Under the pieces are notes generated by a model. The model made no database searches and was not told the DNA's origin. It was given only the letters and a program-made list of their open reading frames with translations. DNA of 64,000 bases from Nomia melanderi (taxonomy: Eukaryota > Arthropoda > Insecta > Hymenoptera > Halictidae). Made by a program: the position numbers and the translations under genes. This document shows positions 60,688 to 64,000 of the stretch, piece after piece. The stretch spans positions 6,760,451-6,824,450 of the forward strand of contig NC_135012.1 in the NCBI RefSeq assembly GCF_051020985.1, given 5' to 3'. How positions within the stretch are numbered: the first letter of the stretch is position 1; each line of letters opens with the position of its first letter.

Positions 60688-60733
60688 AAAGAGAGAGAAA
60701 GAGAGAGGGAAAGAGAGGGAGATGGAGAGAAGG
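60592..60733 (+). repeat. GA microsatellite
   Basis: About 140 bases of interrupted (GA)n. It creates the long Arg/Glu-rich and Ser/Leu-rich open frames on both strands. Confidence 0.9.
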
Positions 60734-61896
60734 AATGCATTATGGTATCCAAGGATCATCCGCGAGCGAACATCATGGTCCTGCGAGAAGGAAGAGAAAG
60801 GGAGAAAGGAAAGTTCGCAAGAAACTTTTATTCGACCGCGCATATTCGAACGTGAGTTTCGGGCGTTACCTACTCGAATTCCCCTTTAGATACATTAAAG
60901 ATCGATCGACGAATGTTTATTTATTCTGAGTGAAATACGAACGAAAGAGAATAATTAATTAGCATCCAATAGTTTCGTCGAATTTCTTCGTTCTATTATA
61001 TGATACAGAGTTTTATCAGCGAGACGGAAAGTTTTAGCAGCGTCTCATCCTCTCCATCTTGGGTTCTCTTTCTTTTCTCGATCTTTCGAAAGAATGATTT
61101 ACTTCGTTGTCGTTGGATCAGTTGTCATCGGGGGAATTCTGCGGGGCAAATTACCCTCGGCTTCTCCGCAAACGTTGCCCCATAAATAATCCGGGACGTC
61201 GAGGTTCTGGGTAGTCGTTAATTTGTTTCCTCCGATGCTCGTGCAGGAGCCGGTGAATGTCAAGGCCAACATCGTCGTTCCCATTGGCCGGCGGCCATTA
61301 CCCCGGAAGCGCTCTCGTGGGTTCGGCTCCGATCGCACATCCGACGAAAAAGAAACACCCTGAGGACGGTGATATCTATATGCTGATAACCGCTTGGACG
61401 CGCTACACCGTGGAACAAGGTGGAAAGTCTTGTTAGAAATTAACCAAAATCGAGGACAATTAGCTGGCGACTCCTGGAAACGATAAATATAGATGAACAA
61501 CAACATACTAGTTGTTTTTTCGTTGTTCTCTCGCATATACCATTTCATTCTCCTGCTTTTCTCCAATTTATTGTGACCTACAACCTATCAATGCTACAAG
61601 TTACGATTTATTCGATAATTATTCCTGTTCGATTAACCCTTTGCCTTATAATACCGAATGGAGGCTCGTAATAATTTTAACAAGTATAAATATTATTCTT
61701 CTTCGAATGAAAATTATCTATTATCCTTCTGTCGTGATCATTTCATCTCTGTAGTAAACGAAATTCTCTTTTCCGTAGATAACTGTTAAGGATAATACAG
61801 CTTCAAACAGGACAGTTACGATAGAAATGAAAAGGCAAGGGATTAATGTCTTTAACAACGAATCCTCCTCGAGATATCAGTGACCGAACATTGCAG

Positions 61897-62075
61897 GCAG
61901 GGTCGACTAGAAAGGGAACCCGGCAGTGATTCATCGCACCTCCACAGAGGTTACCACCTCCGTTACATCATTGAGCCGGAATCGATTTGGTACAGGGAGA
62001 ACAACGGAAGGCCCAAGATGCTCCTACGTCGCATCAAATGTTGCCTGTTAGCTGACCCGCAGCAGATAATCGAAG
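61897..62075 (+). CDS. Isolated internal exon of an unidentified gene
   Basis: An open stretch bounded by a good acceptor (ACATTGCAG) and a good donor (GAAG/GTAAGAG). The translation has the look of real protein rather than random sequence: RGYHLRYIIEPESIWYRE, then NNGRPKMLLRRIKCCLL and ADPQQIIEG, with a leading SDSSHLHRG segment. It ends after the first base of a codon. A second acceptor at 61900 would shorten it by one codon. I do not recognise the family. The rest of the gene would lie in the right flank and perhaps far to the left. Confidence 0.5.
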
Positions 62076-64000
62076 GTAAGAGCTGGTCCTCCCGATGACA
62101 TTCTTCCTTTCGGATCCAATTACGACACCGACGCGTACAAAGAGATTAGCGCCGTTTCGTGGAAACATCGGCGCTGGGAATTCACGTTCCAGCGTGATAC
62201 GATCGACGGTTCTCGAAACCAGGAAGTAGAGAACGCGTGATTCTCGATCGTATTCCCGGATTCTCGGAAATCGTAACCGTTGCCTCGGTATTCGTCGATG
62301 GGCAGGAGTACAAGGCGGAAAGGGAAAAAAACCAATTTCATTTAGAGAAAGAGAGAGAAAGAGATACTTGGAATAATTTATGAAGCGGTTTTCTACGCAG
62401 CAAACTATCCGAATTCGCGTCGCCTGGCCGAGGAGAGGTGTTTACTCGTCGATTTTGGTGATCACGTTGCTCGACGATTTGTTTTGATCCGTAGTCGGGA
62501 CACGAATCGGACCAGTTCGTTGAACTCTGGCTTGCGAATGATTCCTCGCGTCATTTGATTGGAAATAGGCCCGAGCTGTGACGTTAGGACTGTCACCGTT
62601 TCTGCGACCACGTCATGAAACGTGTTAACGAGATGGATAAGGATTTAGTAAATGCATTCTGGTCGTCGACCGACGTCATAGGAATAACTTATGGTTACGT
62701 AGACTAACGGAGCCATTTGGTTCGTTGAACCTCCTATTAAAACACCTTTCGTTATTTTACATTGTTATTAGTGCGCGATGAAAACTTCTTTTCTGGAATG
62801 CATGAAAATAGAGAAAACCGTCTGAAAAGGTGCAAAATGAAGAATACAAGCATTTCATTGTCGAGTTGAAAGTGCAACTTGGCACAGAATAGGTAGGCAG
62901 GTACTAAGGATAGGAAAGTTTAGTCTTGTTTGTGAATCTTTCAGAATTTTGCCGGTTACTGTCCGAGCAGGATTCCATCATCCACGACGGAGAAACCTAA
63001 GCGCGTCGATGGTTTGCTTAGGAATCGTTCGTGTGTGCGTCGTGGAAAGCCGATTCCCGTCTTCGTGCCACGGACTATCCGTAGGGTCTAGTGTTAGTAC
63101 CCTGTGCTTACAGGTTTCAGTACCGGCGTATCTAGGCACTAGCACTGTTGCTTAGCGACCGGATTCCTAGTCAGCGCGTTCAGCTAGCGTATAGAAGAGC
63201 GAGAAGCATCTAAGCGCACCGCTGCGTCAGGAATCCCTCGAGACCGGGGCAAATAAAAGTCCTCCTCCTTAAGGCGATCGACGTCCGTTCTATCCAAGAG
63301 CAATTTCTGATCGGCAATCCCCCGGCTTGATGCCCGGGACTAATCTCAACCTTAGAACGTTCGATCCCAGGCCTCGTTCCCGAGTCGAGTTCTTCTCGGT
63401 CTTAGTCCGCGGAATATTCATTAGATTTTCCCAGGGAATTTATCAGCCCTGTGTATACAACACTCGAACCGGCTGGTCTATAATTTTGAAGAAAAATTCA
63501 AATCATATTCATACCATCAGTACGATTTCGTAGATTCAATGGTTTCGAAGTAACATGGTTTCCTGGTACCAATATGTTTTCGTAGATTCGATAGTTTCGT
63601 AGTAGCAATATGTTTTTGTAGATTTAATGGTTTAGAGGTACCACGACTTCGTAGATTTGCTCATTTCATCGTCTAGAAGTTTGTAGTTCGAAATTTTTAG
63701 GATCAAGTCTCAAATAGCCAGTTTGCCAGCGTTCTATAACATAGGTCGAGGAATTTATTTAACTAGTTCTCTCCACCTAGATCGACCGATGCACCATCGC
63801 TGCGCCTCAAAAGCGAGATTTCCATGTAAATTTCTCGGCTGACTTGAGCGAAAAGTAAGCCACAGGATCCAGTGGAATCGTCCGCACGCGTCTGATCTCT
63901 TTTTCTGTTAGCGGGTCGCAGGCCAGGTCAGATTCGCCGGTTAAAATTCGAGAAAGATCCGCGCGTGTACGCATCTGCGATGCGATTCAATCCTGCGATT
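62076..64000. other. Right flank, probable intron; no further exon seen
   Basis: After the donor at 62076 no second exon with convincing protein content appears before the window ends. It includes a degenerate tandem repeat at about 63521-63660. Confidence 0.4.
63521..63660 (+). repeat. Degenerate tandem repeat around TTTCGTAGATT
   Basis: TTCGTAGATTCAATGGTTTC, TTCGTAGATTCGATAGTTTC, TTTGTAGATTTAATGGTTTA and TTCGTAGATTTGCTCATTTC follow one another at irregular spacings of about 40-60 bases, separated by GTACCA/GTAGCAATATG-like sequence. Confidence 0.7.

Larger units (their letters stand above)
41249..61896. other. About 20 kb with no supported gene
   Basis: I read both strands for conserved domains, splice-bounded exons and RNA genes and found none that I can defend. 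It contains the dtr 5' flank (a possible non-coding exon lies near 41.38-41.43 kb on the - strand), two family A/B MITEs and one family C MITE, direct repeats near 46.9 and 48.3-48.6 kb, and CT, GA and CG microsatellites. The longest open frame (43075-43866) begins with GTG and has no recognisable content. The stretch may be intergenic or a long intron of the gene whose exon appears at 61897. Confidence 0.5.

Noticed and set aside
60386..60889. Long Arg/Glu-rich frames over the 60.6 kb GA tract
   Set aside because: They are direct translations of a (GA)n microsatellite in several frames.

Overview
The window is nuclear DNA of an insect, most likely a bee or another hymenopteran. The protein-coding exons have insect-type sequence, introns are of the spliceosomal GT-AG kind, GA/CT microsatellites are abundant, and short TTAA-bounded transposon remnants recur. 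I worked from sequence only, so the species is not identified.

Left part (1-7.3 kb): the 3' half of a zona pellucida (ZP) domain gene on the + strand (four exons, 1670-2644) faces a complete or nearly complete Mccc2 gene on the - strand (3574-about 7261), the beta subunit of mitochondrial methylcrotonoyl-CoA carboxylase. Their 3' ends converge on a shared AT-rich polyadenylation region near 3.04 kb.

Middle part (8.3-33 kb): Gbeta13F, the heterotrimeric G protein beta-1 subunit, on the + strand. Its six coding exons (19098-23723) sum exactly to 340 codons plus stop. A long ATG-free 5' UTR exon lies just upstream, and a possible promoter and first non-coding exon lie near 8.3-9.02 kb. The Gbeta reading frame stays open for 140 further codons beyond its TAA, and a small hairpin sits directly after the stop. 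This is the most interesting observation in the window and a candidate stop-codon readthrough extension. The following 9 kb holds no gene but many microsatellites and several poly(A) signals, and may be an extended 3' UTR.

Right-centre (33.1-41.25 kb): a 13-exon gene on the - strand encoding an 1836-residue orthologue of DNAAF1/LRRC50 (Drosophila dtr), a dynein arm assembly factor. The exon lengths sum to an exact multiple of three. Its leucine-rich repeats sit in the middle, between long acidic low-complexity regions.

Right part (41.3-64 kb): about 20 kb with no gene I can support, then one well-formed but unidentified exon at 61897-62075, probably part of a gene running out of the window.

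Six short TTAA-bounded, piggyBac-type non-autonomous elements (three families) are scattered through the window, three of them inside introns of Mccc2 and dtr. The genes are functionally unrelated: cell surface or cuticle matrix, leucine catabolism, G protein signalling and ciliary dynein assembly.
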